A model generated the notes under the pieces. That model was given only the letters and a program-made list of their open reading frames with translations. It did not search any database and was not told where the DNA came from. The position numbers and the translations under genes were made by a program. Positions 1 through 8,804 of a DNA stretch of 33,970 bases are shown here, one piece after another. Source of the stretch: Clostridia bacterium (lineage in GTDB: Bacteria; Bacillota; Clostridia; TANB77; CAG-465); assembly GCA_028684095.1 (NCBI GenBank), contig JAQUGQ010000015.1, positions 1-33,970 of the forward strand, in the 5' to 3' direction. Each line of letters begins with the position of its first letter. Positions within the stretch are counted from its first letter, which is position 1.

Positions 1-46
1 TAAAGGGTAGCTGGTAAAAATTAGTGCGGTTGTCAGTCTAAGTAGT

Positions 47-60
47 AGTCCTTAAGGACT
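47..60. other. 14-bp perfect palindrome at left edge
   Basis: AGTCCTTAAGGACT is its own reverse complement. It sits in the gene-free stretch 1-189, upstream of the rho-independent terminator, with a weaker GCC-TTATA-GGC hairpin after it (near 74-84). The stretch may be the structured 3' end of a gene lying to the left of the window. No function can be assigned. Confidence 0.4.
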
Positions 61-96
61 AGCAGGTATTATAGCCTTATAGGCGTTTATTAAAAA

Positions 97-124
97 CCGC
101 CGGTTGAACCGGCGGATATTTATT
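97..124 (+). terminator. Rho-independent terminator
   Basis: A GC-rich inverted repeat (CCGCCGGTT / AACCGGCGG, 97-115) stands out in AT-rich DNA and is followed by a short, weak T-rich stretch. It lies just before the promoter of the next gene, so it most likely ends a transcript coming from left of the window. Confidence 0.75.
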
Positions 125-151
125 GACAAATAAATTTTACTATTATATAAT
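123..151 (+). promoter_or_regulatory. Consensus sigma-A promoter of the ABC exporter
   Basis: TTGACA at 123-128 and TATAAT at 146-151 are separated by exactly 17 bases, a perfect vegetative promoter. It starts about 40 bases ahead of the first gene and right after a terminator. Confidence 0.85.
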
Positions 152-189
152 ATAATTAAATAATAATAAATATACGAGGGGGTATACAT

Positions 190-1083
190 ATGTCAGTTAT
201 ACAAATTCAAAATTTGACTAAAGACTTTGGAAATAACAAAGGTGTTTTTGATATTTCTTTTGACGTAAAAAAGGGTGAAATATTTGGATTTCTTGGACCG
301 AATGGTGCAGGTAAAACTACAGCTATCAGACATATTTTAGGGTTTTCAAAACCTCAAAAAGGAAAAACTTTTGTAAACAATTTAAATAGTTGGGAACATT
401 CACATCAAATACAAAAAGATTTAGGATATCTACCAGGAGAAATAGCATTTCCTAATGATATGACAGGAATACAATTTATACATATGATGGCTGATATGAG
501 AGACTTAAAAGATATGAGTAAAGCTAATGCTTTAATTGAAATGCTAGAACTTGATCCAAGTGGTGATTTAAAAAGAATGTCAAAAGGTATGAAGCAAAAA
601 ATAGGTATAATATGCGCATTTATGCATGACCCTAAAGTGTTAATACTAGATGAACCAACTAGTGGATTAGACCCACTTATGCAAAGAAAATTTATTGAAT
701 TGATAAAGCAAGAAAAAAAGAGTGGTAAAACAATTTTAATGTCATCACATATGTTCCAAGAAATTGAGAATACATGTGATAGAATTGCAATTGTAAAAAA
801 CGGAAAAATTATTTCAATAGTAAGTAGTAAAAAAATAAAAAATAGAGAACAAAAACAATTTGAGGTAGGGCTTACAAATAAAGATGACATAGAAATAATA
901 AGTAAAGAAGATTTAAAATTTACTGAAATAGATAAAGAGAAATCTAGATTGAAAATACATTTTGATGATAAAGATACTAACAAATTTATTAAAATTTTAT
1001 CTAATTATGATATTACATATTTTAAAGAAATTAAATTTACTTTAGAAGATTACTTTATGCATTTTTATGGGGGTGAAAAGTGA
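190..1083 (+). CDS. ABC transporter ATP-binding protein (ABC-2 exporter)
   Basis: The 297-residue ATPase would power the membrane protein encoded next. Visible motifs are a Walker A GPNGAGKTT near residue 36, a signature region SKGMKQK near residue 131 (a variant of the usual LSGGMKQ) and a Walker B LILDEPTSGLDP near residue 153, followed by the switch histidine in SSHMFQE. The last ~80 residues form the C-terminal extension common in drug, lantibiotic or Na+ exporter ATPases of the CcmA/BcrA group. The start has a strong AGGGGG site. The TGA stop overlaps the ATG of the permease, so the two are translationally coupled. The substrate cannot be told from sequence. Confidence 0.92.
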   Translation: MSVIQIQNLTKDFGNNKGVFDISFDVKKGEIFGFLGPNGAGKTTAIRHILGFSKPQKGKTFVNNLNSWEHSHQIQKDLGYLPGEIAFPNDMTGIQFIHMMADMRDLKDMSKANALIEMLELDPSGDLKRMSKGMKQKIGIICAFMHDPKVLILDEPTSGLDPLMQRKFIELIKQEKKSGKTILMSSHMFQEIENTCDRIAIVKNGKIISIVSSKKIKNREQKQFEVGLTNKDDIEIISKEDLKFTEIDKEKSRLKIHFDDKDTNKFIKILSNYDITYFKEIKFTLEDYFMHFYGGEK

Positions 1084-1868
1084 TGGTAAATATACATTTA
1101 TTAAAACAAACTATAAAATCTAATTATAAAATATTATTAATATTTACATTTGCTTTATCTGCATTCGTAACTATAGTTACAGGTGTATTTACACCTGATA
1201 AGTTAAATGGAATTGAAAATATTGCTAAAAACACGCCGATTGGTGCTATTATAGGAAGTAATAACTCATTAGTTGAATTTATATCAAATGCATTTTTTGG
1301 GATGATGGGAAGTATTCTTCCAATGATTTATGTTATAATCATAGCAAATAAACTTATTGCATCGCAAGTAGATAAAGGCTCGATGGCATATATATTATCT
1401 ACACCTATAAAAAGAAATCAAGTAACAATTACACAATCAGTATATTTAATAGGATCGTTAATATTTATGTTTACAACTATTACAACTATTGGAATTATAG
1501 CCAGTAAAATATTTCAACCAAATGCTTTAGATATTAAAACATTTATACTAGTAAATATAGGATGTCTTTTACTACACTTTGCCACAAGTGGAATTGCTTT
1601 TGCTTCATCTTGTATATTTAATTTAAGTAAAAATTCTTTAGCAGTAGCATCTGGAATACCAATAACTTTTTTTATATTTAAATTAGTTGCTGAACTTTCA
1701 AGTAATTTGGAATTTTTTAAATATTTCACAATAAATACATTATTTGATACAAAAGCGATTATAGCTAGAGATGGTTATTTGATTAATTATGCGATTTTAG
1801 CCACACTAGGAATAACACTATATTTAGTAGGAATAAAAGTGTTTAAAGAAAAAGATCTACCATTATAA
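1083..1868 (+). CDS. ABC-2 type transporter permease
   Basis: This 261-residue integral membrane protein has about six hydrophobic helices, near residues 16-36, 71-91, 120-145, 153-179, 185-205 and 233-254. That is the usual layout of an ABC-2 permease, with a helical hairpin around a conserved TPIKRNQV-type cytoplasmic loop. I prefer the ATG at 1083 because it overlaps the upstream stop as TGATG and has a GGGGGTG site at a good distance. An in-frame GTG at 1080 is the alternative. It forms the membrane half of the exporter with the preceding ATPase. Transcription ends at the strong hairpin just downstream. Confidence 0.88.
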   Translation: MVNIHLLKQTIKSNYKILLIFTFALSAFVTIVTGVFTPDKLNGIENIAKNTPIGAIIGSNNSLVEFISNAFFGMMGSILPMIYVIIIANKLIASQVDKGSMAYILSTPIKRNQVTITQSVYLIGSLIFMFTTITTIGIIASKIFQPNALDIKTFILVNIGCLLLHFATSGIAFASSCIFNLSKNSLAVASGIPITFFIFKLVAELSSNLEFFKYFTINTLFDTKAIIARDGYLINYAILATLGITLYLVGIKVFKEKDLPL

Positions 1869-1900
1869 ATAAAGAAGAGGTTAAACCTCTTCTTTATTTA
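1866..1900. terminator. Bidirectional terminator between convergent operons
   Basis: A 17-base inverted repeat with a one-base centre (arms start TAAATAAAGAAGAGG) carries A-runs on one side and T-runs on the other, so it can end both the exporter transcript and the minus-strand RHH transcript. The last codons and stop of the RHH gene lie inside the hairpin. Confidence 0.85.
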
Positions 1901-2021
1901 CGATTAAATTATTTATATAGTTACTTATAGTTCTATTATCGTTATTTGCTAATTGTTCTAGTTTTGTTAAGACATCTTTATCTAAAGTGATCTGAATTCT
2001 TTTCTTATTTTCATTAATCAT
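1881..2021 (-). CDS. Small ribbon-helix-helix (Arc/CopG-type) DNA-binding protein
   Basis: This 46-residue protein begins MINENKKRIQITLDKDVL and continues LTKLEQLANNDNRTISNYIN. That is the classic RHH pattern: a short beta strand with alternating polar residues (RIQITL), helix A, a turn and helix B. RHH proteins of this size are usually autoregulators or antitoxins. Its ATG follows the stop of the upstream 82-residue gene directly (TAAATG), with GGGGAT as its ribosome site, so the two are co-translated. A palindrome in the shared promoter could be its operator. Its function as an antitoxin is inference. Confidence 0.8.
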   Translation of the reverse strand: MINENKKRIQITLDKDVLTKLEQLANNDNRTISNYINNLIVNKEEV

Positions 2022-2270
2022 TTATTTTATATCCCCTTTTAAAAATGTAATAATGTCTTTATTATAAACTCTGGTATTATACTCTTTTCCATTTTGTTTG
2101 TTTAAAAATGAATCCCAAGTACCAAATTCATTTGTTCCTGTAGTCTGCCATTCATATTTGTGTTTATTCTTGATTATATATGTTTTGTCAACTGAAGTGT
2201 TTTCTGTATCAATAGATATGTAATCATATTCAATACAACCTATTTTTACATTTTTAAATTCTTTTATCAT
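2022..2270 (-). CDS. Unknown 82-residue protein paired with the RHH protein
   Basis: The product is small, soluble and rich in aromatic and charged residues, with a WQTTGTNEFGTWDSF stretch near residues 41-55. I do not recognise a family. It is the first gene of a two-gene minus-strand operon. It has a GGGGAGAA ribosome site and a strong promoter, and its stop abuts the start of an RHH regulator. Position and size are compatible with the toxin of a type II toxin-antitoxin pair in reversed order, but no toxin fold is evident. It could equally be a small stress or membrane-associated protein under RHH control. Confidence 0.65.
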   Translation of the reverse strand: MIKEFKNVKIGCIEYDYISIDTENTSVDKTYIIKNKHKYEWQTTGTNEFGTWDSFLNKQNGKEYNTRVYNKDIITFLKGDIK

Positions 2271-2329
2271 TATAAGTTCTCCCCTTGTGCCTTGACACTT
2301 GCTTTTTTAAAAAGCATAACTATTAATAC

Positions 2330-2358
2330 AGTATATCACTAGTGGGACACTTTGTCAA
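2330..2358 (-). promoter_or_regulatory. Promoter with embedded palindromic operator
   Basis: Read on the minus strand, TTGACA (2353-2358) and TATACT (2330-2335) are 17 bases apart. The palindrome CACTAGTG (2337-2344) lies in the spacer, where a bound repressor would block polymerase. This fits autoregulation by the RHH protein encoded by the operon. Confidence 0.75.
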
Positions 2359-2443
2359 TGTTTTCATACAAATATACTTATTAAACCTTAAATTTTAGTC
2401 ATTATATATTATGTTATTAGACAAAAAAATATAATTAATATTA

Positions 2444-2472
2444 TTGACATTTATTTAATCACGTTATATAAT
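2444..2472 (+). promoter_or_regulatory. Consensus promoter of the flavodoxin gene
   Basis: TTGACA (2444-2449), a 17-base spacer and TATAAT (2467-2472), about 29 bases before the flavodoxin ATG. Confidence 0.85.
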
Positions 2473-2500
2473 TTAAGTTAATAGCAAAGGAGATATATTT

Positions 2501-2980
2501 ATGAAAGTAGCAGTAATATATTATTCATTGGAAGGAAATACAAAGAAAGTTGCAATGAAAATATTGGACAAGTTAAATGCAGATATATATGAATTAAAAG
2601 AGGTTAAAAGTGTCATTCCTAAAACAGGATTTTTAAAGTATGTTTGGGGTGGAAAGCAGGTTGTAATGAAAGAAAAGCCTGATTTAGAAGAATTAAATAT
2701 CAATATTGATGAATATGATTGTATTTTTATTGGAACACCTGTATGGGCATCTACATATTCACCAGCTATTAGAAGCTTTTTAAGTAAATATACTATAAAA
2801 GGGAAAAAAATAGGAATTTTTTGTTCTCATAGTGGTGGACTTGGAAATACTATTCAAAATATTAAAGACGATTTACCAGGAAATGATTTTATAACTGAAA
2901 TTGATATAGTAGATCCACTTAAAAATGATATAGAGTCTAATGAAAAAATAGATAAATGGTTACAGACTATAAATATATAA
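2501..2980 (+). CDS. Flavodoxin family protein
   Basis: This 159-residue protein has the flavodoxin fold. It begins with a beta strand followed by YSLEGNTKKVA (residues 8-18), the FMN phosphate-binding loop. A GTPVWASTYSPAIRSF segment near residues 78-93 and a SHSGGLGNT segment near 109-117 form the other flavin-contact loops. Such proteins are small electron carriers or FMN reductase-like enzymes in the cytosol. It is monocistronic, with its own consensus promoter and an AAAGGAGAT ribosome site. The redox partner is not identifiable. Confidence 0.88.
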   Translation: MKVAVIYYSLEGNTKKVAMKILDKLNADIYELKEVKSVIPKTGFLKYVWGGKQVVMKEKPDLEELNINIDEYDCIFIGTPVWASTYSPAIRSFLSKYTIKGKKIGIFCSHSGGLGNTIQNIKDDLPGNDFITEIDIVDPLKNDIESNEKIDKWLQTINI

Positions 2981-3069
2981 GTGGAAATACTGATAGATTA
3001 CAATATAATAAATTAAAAAATATAATAACTAAAGATTAAGTGCTCGAAATAATATAGAGTGCTTTTTTA

Positions 3070-3098
3070 TTGCTTTAACATACAATTTATGATATAAT
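3070..3098 (+). promoter_or_regulatory. Promoter of sbcDC
   Basis: TTGCTT (3070-3075), a 17-base spacer and TATAAT (3093-3098), with the sbcD start about 40 bases downstream. Confidence 0.7.
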
Positions 3099-3138
3099 AC
3101 GTATAAAAATAATACAAAAAATCGAAAGGATGGTAACT

Positions 3139-4284
3139 ATGAAAATAATTCATTTATCAGATTTACATTTAGGAAAAATAGTATTAGAACAAAGTATGAT
3201 TGAAGATCAAAAATATATTTTAAATGAAATAATTAATATTATAACAAAAGAAGCTGTTCAAGTAGTTTTGATATCTGGAGACATTTATGATAGAAGTATT
3301 CCAATTATAGATGCAGTTAATTTGTTGAATGAATTTTTAACAAAATTAACTAATATGAATTTGAAAGTATATATAATTACAGGTAATCACGATTCAAAAG
3401 ATAGATTAAATTTTGCTAGTAAAATTTTAGAATGTAAAAACTTATATATAGAGGGGACATATACTGGTAATTTAAAATGTTTTACTCTTAAAGATGAATA
3501 TGGAAACTTAAATATATATATGCTTCCTTTTGTAAAACCAACGGATGTTAAACCATACTTTGAGGAAGATATAGATTCATATGAAGAAGCTGTTAGATTA
3601 ATAATAGAAAAAGAAAAAATAGATAATAATGAAAGAAATATTATACTAGCTCATCAATTTGTAACAAGTGGTTTAGAAAGTCCTGAAAGATCTGATTCTG
3701 AAAATTTATCACTTGGAGGAATTGATAATGTAGATGTTTCTGTTTTTGATAATTTTGATTATGTAGCACTTGGCCATATTCATGGTCCACAAAAAATCAA
3801 AAGGGATACCGTAAGGTATGCAGGTAGTCCTTTAAAATATTCTTTTTCAGAATGTAATCATAAAAAATCTGTTCCAATCATTGAATTTAAAAATGATGTA
3901 TCATACAAATTAGAACCATTAAAACCTATTAGAGATATGCGTGAAATTAAAGGACCAATACATAAATTATTAAGTGAAGAAGTATATAAACATACTAATA
4001 CAGAAGATTATATAAAAGCTATTTTAACAGATGAAGAAAATATATATGATGCAATAAGTAAGATAAGAAAAATTTATCCAAATGTTTTGAGACTAGAGAT
4101 TGAAAATAATAAAACAGCAATTAATTTGAATTCAAAAACAGCAGCAACAGGAAATATTAAAGAAAAAACAGGGCTAGAATTATTTAGTGAATTTTATTTA
4201 AATCAAAATAACACTACATTAAATGATAAGCAAATAGAAATAATGAATACAATTATTAAGGAGGTTCAAAATGAAACCAATTGA
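3139..4284 (+). CDS. sbcD: Exonuclease SbcCD subunit D
   Basis: This is the Mre11-type nuclease subunit of SbcCD, which cleaves DNA hairpins and protein-blocked ends. Manganese-binding phosphoesterase motifs are clear: SDLHLGK at the N-terminus, GDIYDRS, GNHDS, the histidine in LAHQF, and GHIHGPQ. At 381 residues it has the normal length, including the C-terminal cap that contacts SbcC. I place the start at 3139 (MKIIHLSDLH) because AAAGGAT sits 7 bases before it. An in-frame ATG at 3130 touches the ribosome site itself. It overlaps sbcC by 14 bases, so the two are translationally coupled. Confidence 0.94.
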   Translation: MKIIHLSDLHLGKIVLEQSMIEDQKYILNEIINIITKEAVQVVLISGDIYDRSIPIIDAVNLLNEFLTKLTNMNLKVYIITGNHDSKDRLNFASKILECKNLYIEGTYTGNLKCFTLKDEYGNLNIYMLPFVKPTDVKPYFEEDIDSYEEAVRLIIEKEKIDNNERNIILAHQFVTSGLESPERSDSENLSLGGIDNVDVSVFDNFDYVALGHIHGPQKIKRDTVRYAGSPLKYSFSECNHKKSVPIIEFKNDVSYKLEPLKPIRDMREIKGPIHKLLSEEVYKHTNTEDYIKAILTDEENIYDAISKIRKIYPNVLRLEIENNKTAINLNSKTAATGNIKEKTGLELFSEFYLNQNNTTLNDKQIEIMNTIIKEVQNETN

Positions 4285-7200
4285 ATTGAAAATCAGTGCT
4301 TTTGGACCATATAAAAATGAAGTAGATATAGATTTTAATAAATTAGGAAATAATGGTATTTTTTTAATAACAGGAGATACTGGTTCTGGAAAAACAACTA
4401 TTTTTGATGCTATTTGTTTTGCACTTTTTGGTGAAGTTAGTGGAAGTAATAGAACCTTAGATTCATTACGTAGTGATTTTGCTACATTTGAAGTAAAAAC
4501 TTTTGTTGAATTGAAATTTTCTCACAAGAACAAAAACTATAAAATTATAAGGTATCCGAAATATTTAAAGCAAAAAAAGAATGGCATAGGTACAACCCCA
4601 AGCATTGCAGAAGCATCTCTAATATTTGACGATAAGATAATAACTGGTTTTAAAGAAGTAACTGAAGTAGTAATAGAAATACTTGGAATTAACGTTAAGC
4701 AATTTAAACAAATAGCAATGCTTGCTCAAGGTGAATTTCTACAATTGTTATTTGCTGATGCTAATGAAAGATCAGAAATATTTAGGAAAATATTTGAAAC
4801 TAATGTGTTCTACAATATATCAGATAAATTAAGAATAAGAACAAACCAAGCTAAGAGCATATTAGATGATAAAAAACTAGAATTAGATATACATATAAAA
4901 AATATTCAATGGGAGAAAGAACCAAATACAAATTTAGAAATTTTAGAGCTTTTAGAAACATTAAATAAATTGATTGAAGATGATAAAGTAAAAGAAATAG
5001 AATATAAAAAAGAAAAAAATGAATATCAAAACAAATTGGATAATGTTAAAAAAGAATTAGATACTTCAGAATATATTAATAAAAATATTGACGAACTTGA
5101 ATTAAATAAAATTAAGTTTGAGGCAATGTTAGAAGTAAAACAAAAAAACGAAGAAGATATAGTTACAATTAATAATAATAGGATAGCGCTAGAAAAAATA
5201 AATCCTATCAAAAATGATATACAAAAAATGAAAATAGAAATTGTAAATGAAGAAAATAATATAAATAATATAGATGCTATAATTAAAAATGATAATAAAC
5301 AACTAGATATTTTAAAAGTTAAATATGACAGCTTGGGACAAAAAGAAAATGAATTAAAAAGCTATCATTCAACTATTAGCAAATTGAGTGAAAAGTTACC
5401 ACTTTATGATGAAACTGATCAGTTGAATAAAGAAATAATAGAAACAGAATACAATTTAGAAAAAACAACTACTGAACATAGTAATATAATAGAAAAAAAT
5501 ATTAAATTAGAAATAGTAATAGAAAATAAAATAAAGTTATTAAATCAAAGTAGTAATACTCAATCTAGTATTCAATTATTAGTAAAAGAACAAGATGACA
5601 TATTAAAACAAATAGGCATATATAATCAGGTAGTTAAAGAAATCAAAGAAGTAAAAGAATTAGAAAATAATTGTAAAAAGAAAAGAGAACAATTTGTAAT
5701 TAAACAGAAAGAATATGATATTATTCAAAACAAATACAATGAGTTAGAAATGAAATTTCTAACTGGTCAAGCAGGTACGTTTGCAAGTAAGTTAGTGTTT
5801 GGATCTCCTTGTTTAGTATGTGGTAGTATAGATCATCCAAGTCCAGCTAAAATAACTGGAGATGTAATAACAAAAGAAGAGTTAGATGAAACAAAAACAA
5901 ACAAAGAAAAATCATATAATGAGTTATTAGACTTTACTTCAGTTATAAAAACTTCTGATTTGACAATAGCTTTTAAAAAAGAAAAAATTTGTAAAGACAC
6001 TAATTTAAATGATGAAATTAATGTTATTGAAAGTAAAGTTTGTGAATTACTAGTTGAATTAAAACAAAATATTGATTATAAACATAAAAATATTTTAGAT
6101 AAAAAGAAGTTTTTGGAATCTTTGGAAATCATAGAAAATGAATTGAAAACAAACAAAGAGACAATAGAAGAAAACAAGAAAAAAATAAAACAGTACGAAG
6201 AATTAATTACAACAATGAGAAGTGAACTATATAGCAAAAAAGGAGAACTTTTAAACTTAATTAAAAACTTACCAAAAGAGTATTTAACTAAAATAGATTT
6301 AGAAATAAACATTAAAAGTATTACTGCTAAAAGTAGTTTGTTAGAACAAGATATAAGTGATATAAAAAACAAATATAATGAAATATGTGTTAGTATAGAA
6401 AAGAATCAAGTTCTATTAAAAAAGGTTGAAGAAATATTATTAGATAAGCGAATTCAATATATACAATTAGAAGTTCAATATAAGGATGCATATACTCAGA
6501 TAGGTTTTACTAGTGAAGAAGATTATTTTAACACTTTAATATCAAGAGATGATTTAAAATTCTTAGAAGAAAAAGTAAATAATTATCAGATGGAATTTAA
6601 AATGGTAGAAGAAAAAATTAATAGGTTGTTAATTGATACAAAAGGTAAAGTTAAGATTGATACAGCTGATTTTGTTAATAGAAAAATTAAAATTGAATTT
6701 AATCTAGATAGATTAGAAATAATATTTAAAGAATTAAATTTGAGATTACAAATCAATACAGATAATTATATAAAAATTAAATTACTTTATTTAAAGATAA
6801 AAGATATGATAGATAATTATTTGTTATACAAAGATTTGTCAGATACAGCTAATGGAACAATATCAGGAAAACAAAAAATCGTTTTCGAACAATTTGTACA
6901 AGCATCATATTTAAATATAGTAATTGCAGCTTCAAATAAAAGGTTAATACCAATGACAAGTAATAGATATTTGCTAACTAGAAAAGAAATTTCAGATAAA
7001 ATTTCAGATAAATTAGGTTTAGAACTTGAGATTATGGATAATTATACAGGTAAGATACGAAACATCAAATCTTTATCAGGTGGTGAATCATTTAAAGCTG
7101 CTCTTTCACTTGCTTTAGGCCTTTCAGATACTATTCAAAATTATGCTGGTGGTATAGTTGTAGATAATATGTTTATAGATGAAGGTTTTGGTTCATTAGA

Positions 7201-7363
7201 TTCAGAATCATTAGAACAAGCTTTAAATACATTAAACAATTTGACAGAAGGTAATAGATTAATAGGAATTATAAGTCATGTTGCGGAATTAAAAGAAAGA
7301 ATAGATAAGAAAATTATCATTTATAAAACTAATAGTGGTAGCAATGTGAAAATAGAAATATAA
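4271..7363 (+). CDS. sbcC: Exonuclease SbcCD subunit C (Rad50-like)
   Basis: This 1030-residue SMC-like ATPase partners with SbcD. Walker A GDTGSGKTT is near residue 35 and the Q-loop AQGEFLQ near 152. Two long Lys/Glu/Ile-rich coiled coils (about 190-500 and 580-850) flank a zinc hook CLVCG near residue 514. The signature SLSGGESFKAALSLALGLSD and Walker B FIDEGFGSLD lie near the C-terminus. The architecture is complete. An AAGGAGG site precedes the ATG inside the end of sbcD. The role is processing of palindromic hairpins and double-strand breaks; in many bacteria it also limits phage or palindrome-bearing DNA. Confidence 0.94.
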   Translation: MKPIELKISAFGPYKNEVDIDFNKLGNNGIFLITGDTGSGKTTIFDAICFALFGEVSGSNRTLDSLRSDFATFEVKTFVELKFSHKNKNYKIIRYPKYLKQKKNGIGTTPSIAEASLIFDDKIITGFKEVTEVVIEILGINVKQFKQIAMLAQGEFLQLLFADANERSEIFRKIFETNVFYNISDKLRIRTNQAKSILDDKKLELDIHIKNIQWEKEPNTNLEILELLETLNKLIEDDKVKEIEYKKEKNEYQNKLDNVKKELDTSEYINKNIDELELNKIKFEAMLEVKQKNEEDIVTINNNRIALEKINPIKNDIQKMKIEIVNEENNINNIDAIIKNDNKQLDILKVKYDSLGQKENELKSYHSTISKLSEKLPLYDETDQLNKEIIETEYNLEKTTTEHSNIIEKNIKLEIVIENKIKLLNQSSNTQSSIQLLVKEQDDILKQIGIYNQVVKEIKEVKELENNCKKKREQFVIKQKEYDIIQNKYNELEMKFLTGQAGTFASKLVFGSPCLVCGSIDHPSPAKITGDVITKEELDETKTNKEKSYNELLDFTSVIKTSDLTIAFKKEKICKDTNLNDEINVIESKVCELLVELKQNIDYKHKNILDKKKFLESLEIIENELKTNKETIEENKKKIKQYEELITTMRSELYSKKGELLNLIKNLPKEYLTKIDLEINIKSITAKSSLLEQDISDIKNKYNEICVSIEKNQVLLKKVEEILLDKRIQYIQLEVQYKDAYTQIGFTSEEDYFNTLISRDDLKFLEEKVNNYQMEFKMVEEKINRLLIDTKGKVKIDTADFVNRKIKIEFNLDRLEIIFKELNLRLQINTDNYIKIKLLYLKIKDMIDNYLLYKDLSDTANGTISGKQKIVFEQFVQASYLNIVIAASNKRLIPMTSNRYLLTRKEISDKISDKLGLELEIMDNYTGKIRNIKSLSGGESFKAALSLALGLSDTIQNYAGGIVVDNMFIDEGFGSLDSESLEQALNTLNNLTEGNRLIGIISHVAELKERIDKKIIIYKTNSGSNVKIEI

Positions 7364-7388
7364 TTTTCGAAAAGGTTACTATTAATTA

Positions 7389-7417
7389 TTGACTAATATG
7401 TAAATACGTTATACAAT
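7389..7417 (+). promoter_or_regulatory. Promoter of the 260-residue unknown gene
   Basis: TTGACT (7389-7394), a 17-base spacer and TACAAT (7412-7417) lie in the gap after sbcC, so the next gene has its own promoter and is not simply part of the sbcDC operon. Confidence 0.7.
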
Positions 7418-7482
7418 AATATAAGGTTAGTTAAATTTTATTCTAGAAATAATTAATATTTATATAAATGGTGGTGAAAATA

Positions 7483-8265
7483 ATGATAGAAGAAATTTCT
7501 AAAGAATATGTACAAAAAAAAATTGAGAATATGATTAATGATGAAAATAAAGTTGTTTTAAATTCATTTGTTAAATTATTACAGAGTATTCCAGACAACA
7601 AGTGGAATGAATTCATTAATCAACATGGTATGACTATAGAGAATCTAGAAAAAGTTATAACAAATAAAATGAACGTTGAGTTACAAAAAGAGAAATCTAA
7701 ATCATTAAATGTAGAAGATGAAAAAAATTTTAAAGTATTAAATGATTTTATTAGTTATGGAATTTCAAATAATACATTTCATTTACATATCATTCCTAAA
7801 GATGTTAGAGATATGCTTAATTCAGAGGGATTATTGAGAATAAATATATATCTTATAGATGCTTTGGATAAGATAAAAGATATATTAAAAAATGATGAAT
7901 TTAAAAATATTAATACCATTTTTGCTGTATCTCCAATACTAAGACTTTCAAAATTACAAGATATGTTTAAAGAATTAAATTTTGATGTAGAGCAAACAAA
8001 ACATCAAAATTTATTAGATAAATTTCTTGATGCAAAATCTGTATATCAAGCAAATTTACCCAAAGAAGTGTTTTTTACACAAGAATGGGATAAAAACAAA
8101 GAAAGCATATTGAAAGAAACAATAACTGAACTAAATAATAAGAAATATGAACATGGTAAATTCAAAGAAAATTTAAAATCACTGGTAAATAACGAGATCA
8201 CTATTAAAGATGATAAAAATATTAATACTATCGATAAGAATACAAGTTATATAGATTATATATAG
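7483..8265 (+). CDS. Unknown 260-residue protein
   Basis: I do not recognise the family. The protein is soluble and charged, with no signal peptide or membrane helix. The N-terminal ~80 residues look helical. The middle (about 85-190) has alternating hydrophobic strands and helices (FHLHIIPKDVRDML, TIFAVSPILRLSKL). The C-terminus is polar and low in complexity. I start it at the ATG at 7483 because GGTGGTGAA lies just upstream; an in-frame ATG at 7468 would put that site inside the gene. Its TAG stop lies in the first copy of an 18-base sequence duplicated at the start of the Nudix gene. Confidence 0.7.
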   Translation: MIEEISKEYVQKKIENMINDENKVVLNSFVKLLQSIPDNKWNEFINQHGMTIENLEKVITNKMNVELQKEKSKSLNVEDEKNFKVLNDFISYGISNNTFHLHIIPKDVRDMLNSEGLLRINIYLIDALDKIKDILKNDEFKNINTIFAVSPILRLSKLQDMFKELNFDVEQTKHQNLLDKFLDAKSVYQANLPKEVFFTQEWDKNKESILKETITELNNKKYEHGKFKENLKSLVNNEITIKDDKNINTIDKNTSYIDYI

Positions 8266-8305
8266 ATGAATAAGAAAGTTGGTAATTTAGATGAATAAGA
8301 AAGTT
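8263..8305 (+). repeat. Direct repeat pair duplicating a start-codon region
   Basis: The 18-base sequence TAGATGAATAAGAAAGTT occurs at 8263-8280 and again at 8288-8305, a 25-base period. The first copy carries the stop of the preceding gene plus a decoy ATG at 8266. That decoy opens a 10-codon frame running across the true Nudix start in the second copy. Confidence 0.85.
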
Positions 8306-8779
8306 AGAAATGCGGTTAGATGTTTTTTAATAAAAGATGAAAAAGTTGTTGTTATAAAATACAAAGAAGATAATAAAAAAGCAGGATATTATGATATACC
8401 TGGTGGTAAGATTGAAGATGGTGAAACTATGGAGCAAACTGTTGTAAGAGAATTTTTAGAAGAAACAGGAATGGTGGTAAGCAATATTAAACATAAGGGT
8501 ATAATACATGTAGAATATCCCCATATGGAGTTTATATTTAACACTTTTGTTACAAGTAACTATACTGGATGTCCACAAAACTTTGAGGAAAATATATCAG
8601 AATGGATAGAATTAAACGAGTTATTAAAAAAAGATAAATTATTATCCAACATAATAATACTAGATAGACCATTCATAAGAATTTTAACAGATGAAAGACT
8701 TAAATTTAAAATGTATATGAAGGTAGATGAAGAAGAAAATATTTTGGAAGTTAACTTTAAAACAGAAAAGATAAAGTGA
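8291..8779 (+). CDS. Nudix hydrolase
   Basis: This 162-residue protein has a complete Nudix box, G39-x5-E45-x7-REFLEETGM (39-61), so it should hydrolyse a nucleoside diphosphate linked to another group using Mg2+. The exact substrate (oxidised dNTP, ADP-ribose or other) cannot be read. The preceding IPGGKIEDGE and the beta strands around residues 5-25 fit the fold. No good Shine-Dalgarno site is present. Its start lies in the second copy of the 18-base duplication, so its translation may depend on the upstream gene or the mini-frame. A minus-strand transcript converges from the right. Confidence 0.9.
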   Translation: MNKKVRNAVRCFLIKDEKVVVIKYKEDNKKAGYYDIPGGKIEDGETMEQTVVREFLEETGMVVSNIKHKGIIHVEYPHMEFIFNTFVTSNYTGCPQNFEENISEWIELNELLKKDKLLSNIIILDRPFIRILTDERLKFKMYMKVDEEENILEVNFKTEKIK

Positions 8780-8788
8780 TTTACCGAA

Positions 8789-8804
8789 ATCATGTATACA
8801 TGAT
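8789..8804. other. 16-bp perfect palindrome after the Nudix gene
   Basis: ATCATGTATACATGAT is perfectly self-complementary. It lies 9 bases past the Nudix stop and has no T-run, so it looks more like a protein-binding site than a terminator. Its binding partner is unknown. Confidence 0.4.

Noticed and set aside
3038-3070. Terminator after the flavodoxin gene
   Set aside because: AGTGCTC and GAGTGCT are not complementary; a T-run is present but no stem forms.
5026-6372. Hydrophobic minus-strand frames inside sbcC
   Set aside because: They are mirror translations of the Lys/Glu-rich coiled coils and have no ribosome sites.
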